Shown one piece after another: positions 50,392 through 61,019 of a stretch of DNA of 63,625 nt (its first letter is position 1; the number at the start of each line of letters is the position of its first letter). The notes beneath the pieces were generated by a model, which worked only from the letters and a program-made list of their open reading frames with translations, made no database searches and had not been told where the DNA came from. This DNA is from Colwellia sp. (GTDB lineage: Bacteria > Pseudomonadota > Gammaproteobacteria > Enterobacterales > Alteromonadaceae): the NCBI RefSeq assembly GCF_013215345.1, contig NZ_JABSOV010000015.1, positions 1-63,625 on the forward strand, in the 5' to 3' direction. The position numbers were made by a program, and so were the translations under genes.

Positions 50392-50430
50392 TTACAGCTA
50401 ATCAAGCTAAGGATAAGTGATTAGCTGTAA
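50392..50430. other. Perfect 13-base inverted repeat downstream of trkA
   Basis: TTACAGCTAATCA (50392-50404) and TGATTAGCTGTAA (50418-50430) flank a 13-base loop. It lies between the 3' end of trkA and the start of the metallopeptidase-like gene, both leftward. With no T-run it may be a 3'-end hairpin or an operator for the downstream gene. Confidence 0.65.
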
Positions 50431-50454
50431 GTAATTATGTCAAAAAAGAGAGGC

Positions 50455-51831
50455 TTAAAAATAAATAGCACTGACTTGAAATAGTTTTTCAATATCATAG
50501 ATATAACGCTTGTTAACTAAAAACAGTATTACGTGGTCTTCTTCGTGTATTAAGGTATTTGAGTGGGCTATAAGTACTTCACTACCGCGAACAACCGCGC
50601 CGATAGTCGCTCCGGGAGGTAGCTTAATATTTTTAATGGCTCTGCCAACAACTTTAGAAGACTTTTCATCCCCTTTGGCAACTATCTCTATCGCTTCTGC
50701 CGCACCACCGCGTAGGCTATAAACATTATCGATTGCGCCACGTCTTACATGGGTTAACAGCGCCGAGATGGTTGCTTGCTGTGGTGAAATGGCAATATCA
50801 ATAGTGCTGCCATGGACTAAGTCTATGTATGCATCGCGCTGAATAAGCACCATGGTTTTACGTACACCAAGTCGTTTAGCCAACAATGATGACATGATAT
50901 TGGCTTCATCATCATTGGTAACTGCAATAAAAATATCAAATTGGTCAATATTTTCTTCCATAAGTAGTTCTTGATCAGAAGAGTCACCATGAAAAACCAA
51001 AGTATCATTGAGTTCAGACGTTAATTGTTCGGCACGTTTTTGTGAGCGTTCAATAAGTTTTACTTGATGATCTTTTTCTAGAATCCTTGCTAATCCTGCG
51101 CCAATGTTACCGCCACCGGCAATCATAATGCGCTTATAGGCAGGTTCTAGCTTTTGTAATTCATTCATCACCGCTCTAATATGAATACTAGCGGCAATAA
51201 AAAACACTTCGTCATCTGCTTCAATAACTGTTGTGCCAAGCGGACGAATAGGCTTACCGTTGCGATAAATTGCTGCTACTCGAGTATCAACATTAGGAAT
51301 GTGATCTCTTAATGCTGACAGCGCATGGCCAACCAGTAAACCACCATAGTAGGCTTTTACCGCAACTAGACTTACTTTTCCATCAGCAAATTCTAATACT
51401 TGCAGTGCACCTGGGTAATCAATTAAGCGGGCAATATCTCGAGTCACCAGTTGTTCAGGCGCAATAATATGATCAACAGGAATGTGTTTTTTATGAAAAA
51501 GTTGCTCAGAGTATTTTAATATATCATTAGAGCGGATACGGGCAATTTTTTTCGGTGTGTTAAATAATGACGAGCAAATTTGGCAAGTGATCATATTAGT
51601 GGCATCGTCACTGGTAACCGCAATGACCATATCGGCATCTTCAGCGCCGGCTTGTTTTAATACATCAGGATGGCAACCTTGGCCAATAACAACTTGCAAG
51701 TCCATTTTATCCTGTAACTCGCGTAATTTCTCACCATCAATATCAACAATCGATATTTCATTATTCTCGCCAACAAGGTTTGCAGCTAAAGTACCGCCAA
51801 CTTGTCCTGCACCCACTATGATTATTTTCAT
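50455..51831 (-). CDS. trkA: Trk system NAD-binding regulatory subunit TrkA
   Basis: A 458-residue peripheral protein, the same length as E. coli TrkA. Two tandem RCK (TrkA-N and TrkA-C) units are present: the first nucleotide site is [18 protein letters not shown] (2-19) and the second is [19 protein letters not shown] (about 232). It gates TrkH in response to nucleotides. It is the last gene of def-fmt-rsmB-trkA, the same order as in E. coli, 29 bases after rsmB. Confidence 0.97.
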   Translation of the reverse strand: MKIIIVGAGQVGGTLAANLVGENNEISIVDIDGEKLRELQDKMDLQVVIGQGCHPDVLKQAGAEDADMVIAVTSDDATNMITCQICSSLFNTPKKIARIRSNDILKYSEQLFHKKHIPVDHIIAPEQLVTRDIARLIDYPGALQVLEFADGKVSLVAVKAYYGGLLVGHALSALRDHIPNVDTRVAAIYRNGKPIRPLGTTVIEADDEVFFIAASIHIRAVMNELQKLEPAYKRIMIAGGGNIGAGLARILEKDHQVKLIERSQKRAEQLTSELNDTLVFHGDSSDQELLMEENIDQFDIFIAVTNDDEANIMSSLLAKRLGVRKTMVLIQRDAYIDLVHGSTIDIAISPQQATISALLTHVRRGAIDNVYSLRGGAAEAIEIVAKGDEKSSKVVGRAIKNIKLPPGATIGAVVRGSEVLIAHSNTLIHEEDHVILFLVNKRYIYDIEKLFQVSAIYF

Positions 51832-51860
51832 GTGTTACTTTTCTGCTTGTATTATATGTA

Positions 51861-53183
51861 TTAATTGAGTTTCAATAATTTGGCGTAATAAAAACCATCC
51901 ATATTTTCAGTATCAGGTAATAATTGCCAGCCGATTATATTTTTATCAGTATCAAGGTTATTACGGGTAATGGCAATTAGTTGTGCATCTTCATTTTGCT
52001 CAATAAAGCGAGAAATTTGTTGGCTGTTTTCTTCAGGTAAAACACTGCAGGTGGCATAAAGTAGTGTGCCGCCCGGTTTGAGTAACGACCAAATATTGTC
52101 AAGAATTTGCTGCTGTAATATAACTAACTTATCAATATCGTCGGCTTTACGTAACCATTTAATATCAGGGTGGCGACGAATAACGCCAGTACCAGAACAA
52201 GGAGCGTCGAGTAATATGCGATCAAATTGTTCACCGGACCACCAATCTTTACTGGCTGCATCTCCAGTAATAACTTTCGCGCTTAGGCCTAAACGTTCTA
52301 AGTTTTCATGAACGCGTGTTAGGCGAACTTCTTCAATATCTATTGCTGTCATTGAGGCAATATCAGGTGTTTGCTCAATGATATGACATGTTTTACCGCC
52401 AGGGGCTGCGCAACAATCTAATACCACGTCATTTGGCTGACAGTCTAGTAAGCGGGCCGCTTGCTGTGCCGCTCCATCTTGTACTGAAACCCAGCCTTGA
52501 TCAAAGCCCGGTAATTTAGCTACATCGAGTGGTTTAGCAAGGGCAATGGCTTGGGATTTTGCTTCAACGCTAGCTATTTCAATTCCAGCCTCAATGAGTA
52601 AGGCTTGATATTCTTCACTAGTATGGTGCTGTTGATTGACACGTAACCACATTGGCGGCCTTTGTTGGTTAGCATCTAGGATAGCTTGCCATTGCTCAGG
52701 ATAACCTTGTTGTACTTTTTTAATAAACCAACCTGGGTGGTTATATTTTATTGGATCCGGTAAGTTTTTAGTTGTCTTATTTTCTAGTTTACTTTCGGCC
52801 TCGAGGGTACGAAGAAAACCTCTAAGCACAGCATTAACAAGCCCTTTCATGTGGTTGTTTTTTAATGTCTTGGTAGCCGCAACGGTTTCACTAACCGATG
52901 CGTGATCTGGTATTCGCATGTATCTTATTTGATAAACGCCTACTAACAGTAAAAAGTGAAATACTCGCTGCTTACCCTTAATTGGTTTTTGCACTAAGTG
53001 ACGAACATCGTTTTCTAATTCTGGTAGATAACGCAGTACGCCATAACAAATTTCTTGCAGTAAACCTTTATCTTTACCCATCAACTTGTCTTGCTGTCTA
53101 GGTAGTTCGTCACTTAAGCTACGCCCTTGATCTATAACGGCGTAACAACACTTAGCTGCTAGAGCTCTTATATTAATTATCAT
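51861..53183 (-). CDS. rsmB: 16S rRNA (cytosine-967-C5)-methyltransferase RsmB
   Basis: A 440-residue SAM-dependent enzyme. An N-terminal NusB-like domain (about 1-140) is followed by the methyltransferase, with motif I VLDCCAAPGGKTCHI, motif IV LLDAPCSGTGVIRRHPDIKW and motif VI LLYATCSVLPEEN, whose Cys is catalytic. It methylates C967 of 16S rRNA. It starts 5 bases after fmt. Length is close to E. coli (429). Confidence 0.97.
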   Translation of the reverse strand: MIINIRALAAKCCYAVIDQGRSLSDELPRQQDKLMGKDKGLLQEICYGVLRYLPELENDVRHLVQKPIKGKQRVFHFLLLVGVYQIRYMRIPDHASVSETVAATKTLKNNHMKGLVNAVLRGFLRTLEAESKLENKTTKNLPDPIKYNHPGWFIKKVQQGYPEQWQAILDANQQRPPMWLRVNQQHHTSEEYQALLIEAGIEIASVEAKSQAIALAKPLDVAKLPGFDQGWVSVQDGAAQQAARLLDCQPNDVVLDCCAAPGGKTCHIIEQTPDIASMTAIDIEEVRLTRVHENLERLGLSAKVITGDAASKDWWSGEQFDRILLDAPCSGTGVIRRHPDIKWLRKADDIDKLVILQQQILDNIWSLLKPGGTLLYATCSVLPEENSQQISRFIEQNEDAQLIAITRNNLDTDKNIIGWQLLPDTENMDGFYYAKLLKLN

Positions 53184-53188
53184 TGTTT

Positions 53189-54175
53189 CTATTCACCAAG
53201 CTTATTTATAGGGCTGCCAACAGTGAACCACTCGCTGCGACCATTAAGGATATCTTTCACTGCCAATGCCTTTTTACCTGGCAGTTGCATTATTTCTAGG
53301 CGTAAGGCACCATCGATGGTAGCAACTTCTATGCCTTCTTTATCGGCTTTTATTATAGTGCCCGGAGCAGAATTTCCATGATATTCCTGAACAGAGGCTT
53401 GCCATACTCTCAATCTATGCTGCTTACTTTCTGATTCAGTGAAGGTAAATTGAGATACAGGCCAAGGGATATAGGCACGGATTTTTCTGTGCAGTTGCTC
53501 CGCACTTAGTTGCCAGTTAAGCTCTGCTTCTGTTTTGTCTAGTTTATGTGCATATGTTGCCAGCTCATTATCTTGGGCAACATTGTGCTCGCTTGCTTGA
53601 TAATTAGGCTGTGCCATAAGTGCCAGTGTTTCTACTAAAGCACCTGGACCTAAATTGGCGAGTTTTTCATAAAGGCTGGCACTGGTGTCAGTATTCTCTA
53701 TTGCGCACTCGGCCGTTAATATCATATCGCCAGTATCTAGCCCTTTATCCATTTGCATTATAGTGACACCGGTTTTTTTATCACCCGCTTCAAGTGAACG
53801 TTGAATTGGCGCAGCACCACGCCACTTAGGTAAAATTGAACCGTGGACATTAATACAGCCCAAGCGTGGCGCATTTAAAATGACTTCAGGTAATATCAAA
53901 CCATAAGCGACCACTACCATAATATCGGCATCATATTGAGATAATTGTTGTTGGTCTGCTGTACTTTTAAAGTTAATAGGTTGTTCAACAATGATGTTGT
54001 GCTCTAGCGCTAGCAACTTTGTTGCACAAGCGGTTAGCTTTTTGCCACGACCTGCGGGTTTATCTGGCGGACAATAAACGGCAACAACATTATGTTCAGA
54101 GTTAATTAATGCTGCTAAATGTTGAGCAGCAAAGTCAGGAGTGCCAGCAAAAATTATATTTAATGGGGTAGCCAA
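53189..54175 (-). CDS. fmt: Methionyl-tRNA formyltransferase
   Basis: A 328-residue enzyme that formylates initiator Met-tRNA. The N-terminal formyltransferase domain has [18 protein letters not shown] and the active-site stretch [20 protein letters not shown], with the catalytic Asn/His/Asp set including the Asp of DTGDMI. A C-terminal OB-fold ends the protein. It lies 43 bases after def, its functional partner, in a conserved operon. Confidence 0.98.
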   Translation of the reverse strand: MATPLNIIFAGTPDFAAQHLAALINSEHNVVAVYCPPDKPAGRGKKLTACATKLLALEHNIIVEQPINFKSTADQQQLSQYDADIMVVVAYGLILPEVILNAPRLGCINVHGSILPKWRGAAPIQRSLEAGDKKTGVTIMQMDKGLDTGDMILTAECAIENTDTSASLYEKLANLGPGALVETLALMAQPNYQASEHNVAQDNELATYAHKLDKTEAELNWQLSAEQLHRKIRAYIPWPVSQFTFTESESKQHRLRVWQASVQEYHGNSAPGTIIKADKEGIEVATIDGALRLEIMQLPGKKALAVKDILNGRSEWFTVGSPINKLGE

Positions 54176-54218
54176 GGGAGTATCCTATAATGGTAAGTAT
54201 GTACTTACTTAGTTGTTG

Positions 54219-54725
54219 CTATTTATCTAAACGAGCTTCTTTTTCAAGCTTCTTTTGAATGCGTTGACGCTTTAACGGTGATAAGTAATCAACAAATAAA
54301 ATGCCATTCAAATGATCTATTTCATGTTGGATACAGATGCTTTGTAAGCCTGTGGCGTTTAAAGTGAATTCTTTACCCTGACGGTCAAGTGCTTTTACGG
54401 TGCAAGCATCATGGCGATCTACTTTGGCATAAGTCCCTGGTACGGATAAGCAGCCTTCTTCGTTGATCGATGTTTCCTCACTGCGGGCAATAATTTCAGG
54501 GTTGATAAGTATCATCGGCTCATCGCTATCTTCGGAGGTATCCATAACAACAATACGTTGATGGATATTGACTTGCGTAGCGGCAAGGCCGACGCCTTTC
54601 TCTTCGTACATAGTTGCCAGCATATCGTCTATAATTGTTGCTGTCGCATCAGTAACAGCGGTAACCGGTTGCGCTTTTGTTCTTAAACGCGGATCGGGGA
54701 AACGTAAAACAGTTAAAATAGTCAT
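54219..54725 (-). CDS. def: Peptide deformylase
   Basis: A 168-residue metalloenzyme that removes the N-formyl group from new proteins. The three motifs are intact: [10 protein letters not shown] (about 46), EEGCLSVP with the metal Cys (about 92) and [12 protein letters not shown] with the HExxH pair (about 134). Length equals E. coli Def (169). It is the first gene of the leftward def-fmt-rsmB-trkA operon and diverges from the LysM gene. Confidence 0.98.
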   Translation of the reverse strand: MTILTVLRFPDPRLRTKAQPVTAVTDATATIIDDMLATMYEEKGVGLAATQVNIHQRIVVMDTSEDSDEPMILINPEIIARSEETSINEEGCLSVPGTYAKVDRHDACTVKALDRQGKEFTLNATGLQSICIQHEIDHLNGILFVDYLSPLKRQRIQKKLEKEARLDK

Positions 54726-54880
54726 ATTTTGTTAAAAGAATTAGCGATAATTCACCTAGAATGTTATGTTTTAATTATATACTCAAGTAACTGTAACTGA
54801 AACCTGCATTTTAAAGTCACTCGATATAACTAATAATTATAGTGCGTTATAGCAGTAAGTACGCAAAAGGAATGAGCTCA

Positions 54881-55969
54881 ATGCTTAAAAAAATAATACT
54901 CTCGCTATCTTTAATGTCATGTCCATTGATTGCACTTGCTGATCAGATAAAACTTAATGATGACGCACCTAAAACACATGTGGTCGTGAAGGGTGATACG
55001 TTATGGGATATTTCAGCTCTGTTTCTTGAGCAACCTTGGTTATGGCCCAAATTATGGCGCTTAAATCCAGAAATTAATAACCCACATTTAATTTACCCCG
55101 GTGATATTTTAAAGCTAGTTTTTGATGAGAACGGTGAGCCTATGTTAGTGGTTGAACCGGCTAAACCTAGTTATAAATGGTCACCTAAGATTCGCCAAGA
55201 GAAGAAAAAAGATTCTGCCATTACTTTATTACCGCTAGAAGTTATTGCGCCATTTATTCGCTATGATCACTTATTTACCGAAGATGAGCTAGAAAACTTA
55301 CCTTATATTATTGGTAGTGATGAAGGTTATAGAATGAGCATCAATGACTTTAAGGTTTATGTTAATGCTGATCTAGATGTAGCGCAAAGCTACGCTATTT
55401 ACGATAAAGGTGAAGAGCTTTTTGATCCAGAAACCGATGATTCTTTAGGTTTTTATGTCAACTTAGTAGGTACCGGGCAGGTGTTAAAGCGTGGCGATAT
55501 TGAAAATGATGTGCCATCTACCATGAATATTGGCTCGGTAAAAAGAGAAATTCATGCGGGCAACTATGTTGTACCTATTAATGAAGGACAACTATTCCCT
55601 GCTGTTTTTTCAATGAAAGCGGCGAATGAATCACTTCGGGGTTCAATTGTTAAAGCGACTAGTAATGGTCGTGAATTTGCCAAGCTGGAAGTTGTTATGA
55701 TTAACCGTGGTTTGGATCATGATGTGAACGTTGGTGATGTTATGGCCATAAAACGTACTAGTCCTGCAGTAGTTGATACTGGCGATGGCCCTGCTTATGT
55801 TGCTGAAACATCCACTTGGAATCGAATTACTGGTGGTGATTATAAAATGCCAACAGAGAAATTAGGTGAATTAATGGTTTTTAAAGTCTATCAAAAAGCC
55901 AGTATGGCACTTATTTTACACACAGAAAAACCAGCCAGAATTAATGATTTAATTACTGCACCAGAATAA
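54881..55969 (+). CDS. LysM-domain exported protein
   Basis: About 362 residues. A signal peptide (MLKKIILSLSLMSCPLIALA) is followed at once by one LysM domain (HVVVKGDTLWDISALFLEQ ... LIYPGDILKL), which binds peptidoglycan. The rest (about 90-360) has no motif I recognise. ATG at 54881 is chosen because AAAGGA lies 9 bases before it; the frame also has ATG at 54872 and GTG at 54842, neither with a well-placed ribosome site. A LysM protein between def and dprA is a common arrangement in gammaproteobacteria. Its role is probably cell-wall binding, otherwise unknown. Confidence 0.88.
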   Translation: MLKKIILSLSLMSCPLIALADQIKLNDDAPKTHVVVKGDTLWDISALFLEQPWLWPKLWRLNPEINNPHLIYPGDILKLVFDENGEPMLVVEPAKPSYKWSPKIRQEKKKDSAITLLPLEVIAPFIRYDHLFTEDELENLPYIIGSDEGYRMSINDFKVYVNADLDVAQSYAIYDKGEELFDPETDDSLGFYVNLVGTGQVLKRGDIENDVPSTMNIGSVKREIHAGNYVVPINEGQLFPAVFSMKAANESLRGSIVKATSNGREFAKLEVVMINRGLDHDVNVGDVMAIKRTSPAVVDTGDGPAYVAETSTWNRITGGDYKMPTEKLGELMVFKVYQKASMALILHTEKPARINDLITAPE

Positions 55970-56050
55970 CCCACTGTTAAATTTTTTACTTTCCTCTTTT
56001 GTATAAGAGATAGTTAAGCAGACCACTTGTTCTTAGGGAGAAGACAAGTA

Positions 56051-57208
56051 ATGAATAATAACAGTAAAAGTAACAATGAATATTGGTTAGCTTTAAGGCT
56101 TGTTCCTCGGTTAGCCACTCACAAAAAAATAGCGCTGGTTGAAACCTTTGGTTTAACCGCGCTTTTTTCGTTTAATGATAAGCCTTCAGTGCTTACTTCT
56201 GCCAATGGCTTAAGTGTTAAACAACTTTGTGCTTTCTATCAGCCTAACTGGCAACAAATAAGCCAAATTATACAAGACAGTGCAAGCTGTAATAGTGAGT
56301 TAATTTGCTTTGATCATGCTTACTACCCGCAGTTATTAAAGCAAATTTATGATCCACCTTTAGTAATATTCCTTCAGGGCAATCCATTATTACTCAATGC
56401 ACGACAGCTTGCCGTGGTTGGCAGTCGTGCTGCTAGCGCAGGAGGTCGAGATACCGCCTTTTTATTATGCCAACAACTCGCTCAATACAGCTTTGTTATC
56501 ACTAGCGGCTTGGCACTTGGTATCGATGCTGCAGCTCACCGTGGCGCCTTGAGTGAGTCTACTGGCACAGTTGCAGTAGTTGCTACTGGCTTAGATCAAG
56601 TCTATCCAGCAAGACACCGTAGCTTAGCCGAACAAATAATTAAATCTGGTGGTACTATTATTAGTGAGTTTGTTCCTGGCACGCCAGCTAGAGCAGGGCA
56701 CTTTCCAAAAAGAAACCGCCTTATTAGCGGCTTGAGCTTAGGAGTCTTAGTGGTAGAGGCTGAATTAAAAAGTGGCTCTTTGATTACCGCGCGCTGTGCA
56801 CTAGAACAAAATAGAGACGTTTTTGCTATACCAAGTTCTATTGAAAACCCGCAGGCTAAAGGTTGTCATTGGTTAATTAAACAAGGCGCTAAACTAGTTG
56901 AGCAATGTGCCGATATAATAGATGAGTTCGCTTTTGCCGATAAACCTAGTCTACACTTAAAGAGTGATGAACCGCCGTTAAAACCAGTTGAACAAGGCAT
57001 TAACAAAGGAGCAAATGAAATAAATCAAAAAGGCTTGTGTAACGATGCATTGTTGGCTAGTGTGGGATTTGAAATTACTCCCGTTGATAAAGTAGTTTTA
57101 CGAAGCGAACTTCCCGTAGAGGAAGTGTTAACTCGATTAATAATGCTTGAGCTAAGTGGTCTGGTAACTGCGGTGCCTGGTGGCTATATTAGAACACAAA
57201 GTATATAA
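56051..57208 (+). CDS. dprA: DNA-processing protein DprA (Smf)
   Basis: About 385 residues. A SAM-like N-terminal part leads to the Rossmann-like DprA domain with [18 protein letters not shown] (about 125), [18 protein letters not shown] and [31 protein letters not shown] winged-helix-like C-terminus follows ([25 protein letters not shown]). It binds incoming single-stranded DNA and loads RecA in natural transformation. ATG at 56051 after GGGAG is preferred; the frame opens earlier at 56027 with a non-ATG codon. It overlaps nothing and is followed 10 bases later by smg. Confidence 0.95.
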   Translation: MNNNSKSNNEYWLALRLVPRLATHKKIALVETFGLTALFSFNDKPSVLTSANGLSVKQLCAFYQPNWQQISQIIQDSASCNSELICFDHAYYPQLLKQIYDPPLVIFLQGNPLLLNARQLAVVGSRAASAGGRDTAFLLCQQLAQYSFVITSGLALGIDAAAHRGALSESTGTVAVVATGLDQVYPARHRSLAEQIIKSGGTIISEFVPGTPARAGHFPKRNRLISGLSLGVLVVEAELKSGSLITARCALEQNRDVFAIPSSIENPQAKGCHWLIKQGAKLVEQCADIIDEFAFADKPSLHLKSDEPPLKPVEQGINKGANEINQKGLCNDALLASVGFEITPVDKVVLRSELPVEEVLTRLIMLELSGLVTAVPGGYIRTQSI

Positions 57209-57218
57209 GGGGCTAATT

Positions 57219-57692
57219 ATGTTCGATATCTTAATGTATCTTTTTGAAACCTATATCCAAAATGAAGCAGAAGCTATGGTGGATCATGAGCTGTTAACCG
57301 ATGAGTTAACACGAGCTGGATTTCACCAGGATGAAATATATAAAGCATTAAATTGGCTAGAAAAACTGACCGCGTTGCAAGACAGCGACGCTTATCCTTA
57401 CCTTACCCGTGTTGGCAGCAAATCGGTACGCATTTATACCAGCGAAGAAATGCAGCTGCTTGATACACCAAGCCGTGGTTTTATTTTATTTTTAGAGCAA
57501 GTGAATGTACTTGATTTTACTACCCGCGAAATGGTTATTGATAGGGTGATGGAGCTTGATACTAAGTACTTCTCTATGGATGACCTTAAATGGGTAATTC
57601 TTATGGTGTTATTCAATGTACCAGGCAAAGAGTCTGCTTACTCCCAATTAGAAGATTTAATCTTTGAAGAACAAGAAGGGCCACTACACTAA
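57219..57692 (+). CDS. smg: Smg/DUF494 family protein
   Basis: A 157-residue protein, exactly the length of E. coli Smg. It starts [30 protein letters not shown] and ends with a conserved acidic helix. The frame extends upstream into dprA, but ATG at 57219 with AAGGGG before it gives the conserved start. The function is unknown. It lies between dprA and the YrdD-type gene as in E. coli. Confidence 0.95.
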   Translation: MFDILMYLFETYIQNEAEAMVDHELLTDELTRAGFHQDEIYKALNWLEKLTALQDSDAYPYLTRVGSKSVRIYTSEEMQLLDTPSRGFILFLEQVNVLDFTTREMVIDRVMELDTKYFSMDDLKWVILMVLFNVPGKESAYSQLEDLIFEEQEGPLH

Positions 57693-57813
57693 TAATTACT
57701 AGCAGGCTGACTAATAAATAGTAGAGCATTTATGTCAGCTGCCGCTCAGCATATTGTTTAGTGAGGTTTTGTGGCATAATAGCGTCATATTTTTTTATGC
57801 GCTAACTCCTATA

Positions 57814-58374
57814 ATGTCTGAATCTGATAAACCGCTTTTTACTCATCACGAACATGCTTTAGATAAAGAGTATCAAGTGTGTCCAGAATGTGGCTCTGAG
57901 TTAACGATTAAACGTGGTAAGTCTGGAGCCTTTTTAGGTTGTGTAAATTACCCTAATTGTCAATATACCCGTGCAGTAGTAGAACATGAACGTGTAGAAA
58001 ATAAAATACTACCGGGTAGTGAATGTCCATTATGCTCCCATGAGTTAGCGGTGAAACAAGGTCGCTATGGCATGTTTATTGGTTGTAGTAACTTCCCTGA
58101 ATGTCATCATATTGAGCAAGAGGCACAAGAAGTCTTACAGGATGTGGCATGTCCAAGCTGTAAAGGTGGAGCATTACAAGAAAAAACCAGTCGTTTTGGT
58201 AAGAAATTTTACTCCTGCGATGCTTACCCTAAGTGCAAGTTTGTTGTTAACCATGAGCCTATTAGCGGTAATTGTGAAAAGTGTCAATTTCCACTCTTAT
58301 TAAAGAGAAATATGGCTGCGGGGCTTAAATACCAGTGTGCAGATAAAAAATGCTCTCATATGCAGAAGACATGA
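57814..58374 (+). CDS. yrdD: Topoisomerase-type C4 zinc-finger protein YrdD
   Basis: About 186 residues, close to E. coli YrdD (180). Three topoisomerase I C-terminal C4 fingers are clear: CPECGSELTIKRGKSGAFLGC, CPLCSHELAVKQGRYGMFIGC and CPSCKGGALQEKTSRFGKKFYSC. A fourth degenerate one, CEKCQFPLLLKRN, ends the protein. It has no catalytic domain, so it probably binds DNA. ATG at 57814 is chosen by comparison with E. coli; the frame opens 20 codons earlier with a hydrophobic, unlikely extension. A strong terminator follows. Confidence 0.92.
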   Translation: MSESDKPLFTHHEHALDKEYQVCPECGSELTIKRGKSGAFLGCVNYPNCQYTRAVVEHERVENKILPGSECPLCSHELAVKQGRYGMFIGCSNFPECHHIEQEAQEVLQDVACPSCKGGALQEKTSRFGKKFYSCDAYPKCKFVVNHEPISGNCEKCQFPLLLKRNMAAGLKYQCADKKCSHMQKT

Positions 58375-58400
58375 CAAGGTTATGTAACTATCCTAGAAAT

Positions 58401-58440
58401 AAAAAAAGACGCCTTTCTATATGTGAATAGGCGTCTTTTT
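58401..58440. terminator. Bidirectional rho-independent terminator between yrdD and purK
   Basis: AAAAAGACGCCT (58403-58414) and AGGCGTCTTTTT (58429-58440) form a 12-base stem, with A-runs and T-runs on either side. It ends yrdD from the left and the purE-purK operon from the right. Confidence 0.93.
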
Positions 58441-58461
58441 CGTTATTAACTACAATATTTA

Positions 58462-59619
58462 TTAGCTTTGCTTAGCTAAATAGTCTTTAGCGAAGTCGCT
58501 AAGATCTGGGAAGGCTTTATTGCAAAGGATATCAGCTAAACTTTGCAAACGCTGAGCAAGTTGCAATTCATTGTTACCGCTAACATTAATATGGCCCATC
58601 TTGCGACCGACACGCTTGCTTTTGTTGTACCAATGTACAGAGGCACTTGGTATAGCAAGTACTTCGTTAGGAATACTATCCTCACCAATAATATTGATCA
58701 TTGCAGTTGGACGAACAAGCGCTGTACTACCTAGAGGTAAATCACAAATTGCTCTTAAGTGATTTTCAAACTGACAGGTGTCAGCACCTTGTTGAGTCCA
58801 ATGACCTGAATTATGTACTCTTGGTGCAATTTCATTTACCAATAGCTGATTGCCTACTTGGAAAAATTCAATTGCCATAACACCAACATAGTTAAGCTTG
58901 TCAGATATTGCTTTAAATACAATGCCTGCTTGCTCTTGTAGTTTAGTATTAACAGGGTTGGCAACGGATACACTTAACATGCCATCAGTATGATGATTTT
59001 CAGTCAGTGGATATACCGCAACATCGCCATTTACGCGGCGAACACCGACAAGAGAAATTTCGCGATCAAAAGGCACCATTTGTTCGGCAACAAGGCCTTG
59101 CTTGACTGTTGTCGTTGAAGCTTTTAGAAAGTCAGCCATATCTTGCCAAATTGCTTCGGCATCAGCGGCTACTTTTAATCGCCATTGGCCTTTACCATCG
59201 TATCCTTCTAGTGCACTTTTAAAGATAATTGGTAAAGATAAGTGACTAATTGCTTTATCAAAATCTGCTTTTGAGTTAACAAAATAATGCTTGGCATTGG
59301 CAACATCACAAGATTCAAGCAATGCTTTCTCTAATCGTCTATCACCACCAATCTTAATGGCTGCACTTGTTGGAAAAAGCTTACCTGATAGCTCACACTC
59401 AGCAAGTACGTCATGGGCTACATGTTCAAACTCTGCGGTAATGACATCGGCATCACTAATGCCAGCTTTTAAATCGCCGTATATGTATTTAGGAGCAAGA
59501 GGGCGTACAACCTTATTACTTAATACATCTAGAGCTTTAACATCCAAGTTTAAAGGTGTGCCCGCTAATTCCATCATGCGAGCTAATTGACCTGCGCCAA
59601 GTACTAGAACTTTTTTCAT
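58462..59619 (-). CDS. purK: N5-carboxyaminoimidazole ribonucleotide synthase
   Basis: A 385-residue ATP-grasp enzyme of purine synthesis. The start is KVLVLGAGQLARMMELAG, and the ATP-grasp core has PIIFKSALEGYDGKGQWRL (about 145), MVPFDREISLVGVRR and NEIAPRVHNSGHWTQQG. It makes N5-CAIR from AIR, bicarbonate and ATP for PurE. The frame opens 49 codons upstream, overlapping purE, but ATG at 59619 is the conserved start. It lies 10 bases after purE, so the two form one operon. It is about 30 residues longer than E. coli PurK (355). Confidence 0.95.
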   Translation of the reverse strand: MKKVLVLGAGQLARMMELAGTPLNLDVKALDVLSNKVVRPLAPKYIYGDLKAGISDADVITAEFEHVAHDVLAECELSGKLFPTSAAIKIGGDRRLEKALLESCDVANAKHYFVNSKADFDKAISHLSLPIIFKSALEGYDGKGQWRLKVAADAEAIWQDMADFLKASTTTVKQGLVAEQMVPFDREISLVGVRRVNGDVAVYPLTENHHTDGMLSVSVANPVNTKLQEQAGIVFKAISDKLNYVGVMAIEFFQVGNQLLVNEIAPRVHNSGHWTQQGADTCQFENHLRAICDLPLGSTALVRPTAMINIIGEDSIPNEVLAIPSASVHWYNKSKRVGRKMGHINVSGNNELQLAQRLQSLADILCNKAFPDLSDFAKDYLAKQS

Positions 59620-59629
59620 AATGCTGTGC

Positions 59630-60112
59630 TTATTCTGCCGGGTTTGGGTTAGCAAGTATGGTTTCGGTCTGTTTTTTACGAAACTGTTCGATATTTTCTT
59701 GGATTTCAGCGTCATAAGTACCAATAATTTGTGCCGCAAGTAAACCTGCATTAGCAGCACCAGCATTACCTATAGCTAACGTACCTACAGCGATACCTTT
59801 TGGCATTTGCACAATTGATAATAAAGAATCTTGTCCGTTAAGAGCTTTAGATTGCACAGGTACACCTAAAACAGGTAAAGAGGTATAAGCTGCAGCCATA
59901 CCAGGTAAGTGAGCAGCACCACCAGCACCAGCTACAATTACTTTAATGCCTCTGTCTTTTGCACTTTCAGCATACTCGGCAAGTAAGTGAGGGGTGCGAT
60001 GTGCTGAAACCACTTTGGTCTCGTACTTTACGCCTAAAGAATCAAGCATCTCTGCTGCATGTTGCATTGTTGGCCAATCTGATTTTGACCCCATGATGAT
60101 ACCGACTGTCAT
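59630..60112 (-). CDS. purE: N5-carboxyaminoimidazole ribonucleotide mutase
   Basis: A 160-residue class I PurE with [20 protein letters not shown] (4-23) and [29 protein letters not shown], including the [16 protein letters not shown]-like stretch. It moves the carboxylate of N5-CAIR to give CAIR. It is the first gene of the purE-purK pair. No PurR-type operator was recognised in the 190 bases upstream. In E. coli this pair is elsewhere; here it is inserted between yrdD and tsaC. Confidence 0.97.
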   Translation of the reverse strand: MTVGIIMGSKSDWPTMQHAAEMLDSLGVKYETKVVSAHRTPHLLAEYAESAKDRGIKVIVAGAGGAAHLPGMAAAYTSLPVLGVPVQSKALNGQDSLLSIVQMPKGIAVGTLAIGNAGAANAGLLAAQIIGTYDAEIQENIEQFRKKQTETILANPNPAE

Positions 60113-60303
60113 GAATGTATGCCCTTTAAAAAATAAAATGGTCTTCGGGTACGAAGAAAGTAGAATTTAGAGCTGCAATTATAACCTTCTTTATCGCAAT
60201 ACGGAATCGAGAAGTGTTTTATCGATAAATTAATCCATCATTAGGTATTTCTGCTGGGGGTTTGGTAATATTGTCATTAATGTGATTATTAGAAGGCTGG
60301 TCT

Positions 60304-60855
60304 GTGAACGAAACAAATGTAGTTGATGCTTTTAACCGTGGTGGCATTATTGCCTACCCAACAGAAGCGGTGTTTGGTCTCGGTTGTGATCCCGACAACG
60401 AAGAATCACTTAAGCGGCTGTTAGCACTAAAAAAAAGATCCGCAGAGAAAGGCTTAATATTGCTTGCTGGTAACTACTCTCAATTACTCCCTTACATTGA
60501 CGACAGTCAAATTCCGCAAGATATGCGCTTTACTGTCTTATCTAGATGGCCAGATAGCATCACTCAACTCTTACCTAAAAATAAAAAGCTATCACCATTA
60601 TTATCCGGTAAATTTGACACTATCGCGGTAAGAATAACCAGTCAGCCAGACGTTGTTGCCCTGTGCAAACAAACTAATAAGCCGATAGTATCGACTAGCG
60701 CTAATTTATCGGGTCAAGAGCCAGCTAAAACATGGCAAACACTGTCACCACTATTGCTTGAAAATCTCGATTTTATTATTAAAGGTGAGACCTTAGGACA
60801 CAACAACCCCTCACAGATAATTAATGCGTTAACAGGAAAGGTGATTAGAGTTTAA
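60304..60855 (+). CDS. tsaC: Threonylcarbamoyl-AMP synthase
   Basis: A 183-residue Sua5/YrdC-domain enzyme. It makes threonylcarbamoyl-AMP, the donor for t6A37 of ANN-decoding tRNAs. Characteristic stretches are [20 protein letters not shown] (about 13) and [18 protein letters not shown] (about 130). The start is GTG (60304), and the length is close to E. coli TsaC (190). It lacks the Sua5 C-terminal domain, as expected for TsaC. Confidence 0.96.
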   Translation: MNETNVVDAFNRGGIIAYPTEAVFGLGCDPDNEESLKRLLALKKRSAEKGLILLAGNYSQLLPYIDDSQIPQDMRFTVLSRWPDSITQLLPKNKKLSPLLSGKFDTIAVRITSQPDVVALCKQTNKPIVSTSANLSGQEPAKTWQTLSPLLLENLDFIIKGETLGHNNPSQIINALTGKVIRV

Positions 60856-60900
60856 TTTTAAGCTGAAAAGGGCTAAGAACAGCAGCGACAGACCAAAAAC

Positions 60901-60914
60901 TTGATCAAAATCAA
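60901..60914. promoter_or_regulatory. Perfect FNR box upstream of the ompW-like gene
   Basis: TTGATCAAAATCAA fits TTGAT-N4-ATCAA at every fixed position. It is centred 112 bases before the ompW ATG. A TTAAAA (60942-60947) at a suitable distance could be the -10 box of a class II FNR-activated promoter. E. coli ompW is an FNR target. Confidence 0.75.
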
Positions 60915-61019
60915 TATTAAAGCACTTTCAAAAATTTCACTTTAAAAGTTTGCGCTGAATCAAACTTTATTAAATCATTGGCCTTATTATATCCATAATT
61001 AATTTAAGGATATAATATC

